Positions 7,301 to 8,036 of a stretch of 8,036 bases of DNA are shown piece after piece. A model generated the notes under the pieces. The model had not been told where the DNA came from. It made no database searches and worked only from the letters and a program-made list of their open reading frames with translations. The number at the start of each line of letters is the position of its first letter. Within the stretch, counting starts at the first letter, position 1. The DNA is from Prevotellaceae bacterium (GTDB taxonomy: Bacteria > Bacteroidota > Bacteroidia > Bacteroidales > Bacteroidaceae), in assembly GCA_030536165.1 (NCBI GenBank), contig JAUNQM010000102.1, positions 1 through 8,036 on the forward strand, written 5' to 3'. The translations under genes were made by a program, and so were the position numbers.

Positions 7301-8036
7301 TTCTTCCAAGGTGGTGTAACAGGAGCTCCTGGCGACCCAATCGCCTTCACAGGCCCTGGTACAAACACAAGTACTACAATATATGACAACGACCCAGGCT
7401 TGAAGATTCAGCTCTACGTGCCTTGCCGTATGGAGCCTCGAAAACTAAACAAGACAACTGTAAACGGCTTCGTTGAAATAAACAAGATAGAGCCAGAACC
7501 ATGGAGTGCACCAACTGTAATCTCCGACTATGGTATTGAGTCTGATGTGAAGGGCCCTGTTCAGATTCTCGACCGTGGTAATATCTATGGTGGTTGCTAC
7601 GAGAGTGGTTATGTAAACGGAAGTGTTCAGATTCAGATTAAGGACGAGCTTTGTGCTACGGCACAGATGCGTGCATACTTCGGTGACAAACCTTTCGTTG
7701 GTCAGGTAGCAGGTAGCGATGGTACAGCTCAGATTGTGGATAACATGCGTCGTTACGTATTGAACCACGGATGGTCTGCATTCGGTGGTGGCTACGGTAA
7801 GGAAACAGAAATTTGGGGTAACGTATATATGGACCTCAGCCGAAATGCAGGTTATATCAATGCATACGCAGGAAGCCAGCTTGGCTTCATCGGCAAGATG
7901 CAGCGTTACACCGAGGCTGGGTCAGCCACTGTCATCGCCCGTGATGAGCATGGACAGCCAATCCTTGACGGTGGAAACTATACGACAACAACCAAGAACG
8001 TTGTTCCAGGCGAATACAAGACGACAGTCTCAGAGT
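4364..8036 (+). CDS. Giant secreted YGGG-repeat protein, probable surface adhesin (3' end outside window)
   Basis: The frame stays open for 1,224 codons to the window edge, so the protein is incomplete at its C-terminus. A basic start, a hydrophobic core at 15-30 and an AYA-D site after residue 31 form a type I signal peptide; there is no lipobox cysteine. The mature part is rich in Gly, Asn, Thr, Val and Tyr. It carries about 17 copies of a [VIF]-[YF]-[GSC]-G-[GNC] motif, for example at 46-50, 221-225, 403-407, 480-484, 551-555, 598-602, 624-628, 767-771, 1074-1078 and 1140-1143. These are often followed by short G-x-V-x-I strands, which suggests a beta-solenoid or other repetitive beta fold. 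No catalytic motif is recognised. The leader is A-rich with no consensus promoter in 4177-4363, so it may be read from upstream. Its place after two fimbrillin genes suggests a surface or pilus-associated adhesin; anchoring or secretion signals would lie beyond the window. Confidence 0.82.
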   Translation, partial: MNKKFNSIKKLSRGVMLLLTTLSMSTSVAYADGETTTPQIVIGGDVYGGGKEGIVGTGNLRDGIAKDANEDAIALNAATAGAIETTFATEVKVYDGKIRTIFAGGRNGRVFGTTSATICGGTIGGEEWEGTTHGGVFGAGDGASAVVFGCGRVTVEDGTVWNSINGGGNQAELLGNTLVTLKGGRMYGNVYGGARMADIITYAHVLIDGAHQQNDLFVKGVYGGGDIAGSLLNMTRVQTNIGKGYWNWFMSMSQYAGKAMKADSDKAEWMQDITVKDESSPYAPTKHPNRAINVNQIWNTIVESTPKAEDNDMKLFVGNTFGAGNGAYDYVYAGSSTSGSLTLPFHKVLDSDGKWVVDTDYLEDANGDRVTTGGAYQKTFNNLLVPNTDRTYLQLEGGTYGYVYGGGNNTTVYGSVDIYINNADRPCEIPALEMERMGLQTTTYTLWNGEDSLSRLEYADLTAAEKENVVAKVPQTFDRVFGGNNLAEMPVAPNWYLIQGRVNNLYSGGNKGNMTSGNGILVNIFKNNGTYDIDPVKKVRYPVDAMMINNIYGGCRMANVAPGTTSENGPDGFRNFGYNFLSGYAARVYISGGHINNVYGGNDVSGHVAYGTDVEIHGAISGDVYGGGNGAYPYTDNATLATDYPDEWGDYYYDANGGLDLDNPVTSATASLEGLYKKRPHVENTLVHIAGEGTYLSPSDWETKYGSNVKTGAAVAKYYWNEDGTKTIVQLNPEAGDYDATEAAKPGQLIAKGEMEDINRVYVLGGVYCGGNSATLVDGADGRQASATFQIGQCVTMDKIFLGSNGEKMVDVDLLTKYSQDETIGGVIQDNNVKYKLAKFDLTNSVQMAKYMEGCAMNIMPAITYDNPDRVFTNNPTDADYFGKYSDNFGGKTTPVTEDQVGDEIDVSVDANADMDEQGLNFSTHIGSFFCGGNVGSINVEGTIGEATGLKFPRELVIFDKVVGGCNNANVPYREGINAFFQGGVTGAPGDPIAFTGPGTNTSTTIYDNDPGLKIQLYVPCRMEPRKLNKTTVNGFVEINKIEPEPWSAPTVISDYGIESDVKGPVQILDRGNIYGGCYESGYVNGSVQIQIKDELCATAQMRAYFGDKPFVGQVAGSDGTAQIVDNMRRYVLNHGWSAFGGGYGKETEIWGNVYMDLSRNAGYINAYAGSQLGFIGKMQRYTEAGSATVIARDEHGQPILDGGNYTTTTKNVVPGEYKTTVSE

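Overview
The window looks like accessory DNA from a gut or oral Bacteroidales bacterium, most likely a Prevotella/Segatella-type genome. The evidence is a promoter of the Bacteroidetes form (TTG, 20 bases, TAnnTTTG), A-rich leaders without clear Shine-Dalgarno sequences, two lipoproteins of the fimbrillin (Mfa-like/FimA-like) superfamily, and dispersed GCCCT-AGGGC hairpin repeats typical of this order. The taxon is an inference; there is no marker gene. All genes seen are on the plus strand.

Bases 1-538 hold no convincing gene. They contain a decayed hairpin repeat (about 15-218), then unassigned DNA, then a good promoter (443-473) and the leader of the first gene. Bases 539-3016 hold two tandem fimbrillin-type lipoprotein genes, 33 bases apart and probably co-transcribed. 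Each has a lipobox cysteine followed about 30 residues later by a T-R-A site of the kind cleaved by trypsin-like proteases during type V pilus assembly.

Bases 3017-3257 hold two hairpin repeats in opposite orientation and a scrap that resembles a gene leader. Bases 3258-4176 hold a tight three-gene cassette, DUF3791 - DUF3990 - DUF3791, with both junctions overlapping as ATGA. DUF3990 is related to ADP-ribosyltransferases, so this looks like a toxin-antitoxin-like or effector/partner cassette. It is flanked by same-direction copies of the hairpin repeat, each followed by the same 14-base leader, as if the cassette had been inserted between the fimbrillin genes and the gene downstream.

From 4364 to the right edge an uninterrupted frame of more than 1,224 codons encodes a giant secreted protein. 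It has a signal peptide and about 17 scattered copies of a [VIF]-[YF]-G-G-[GNC] motif, with no stop in the window. It is probably a repetitive beta-rich surface protein or adhesin, and its position after two fimbrillin genes suggests a shared cell-surface role. The most notable points are the ART-like cassette with two different DUF3791 partners, its apparent insertion into a surface-structure locus, and the unusual YGGG-repeat protein.
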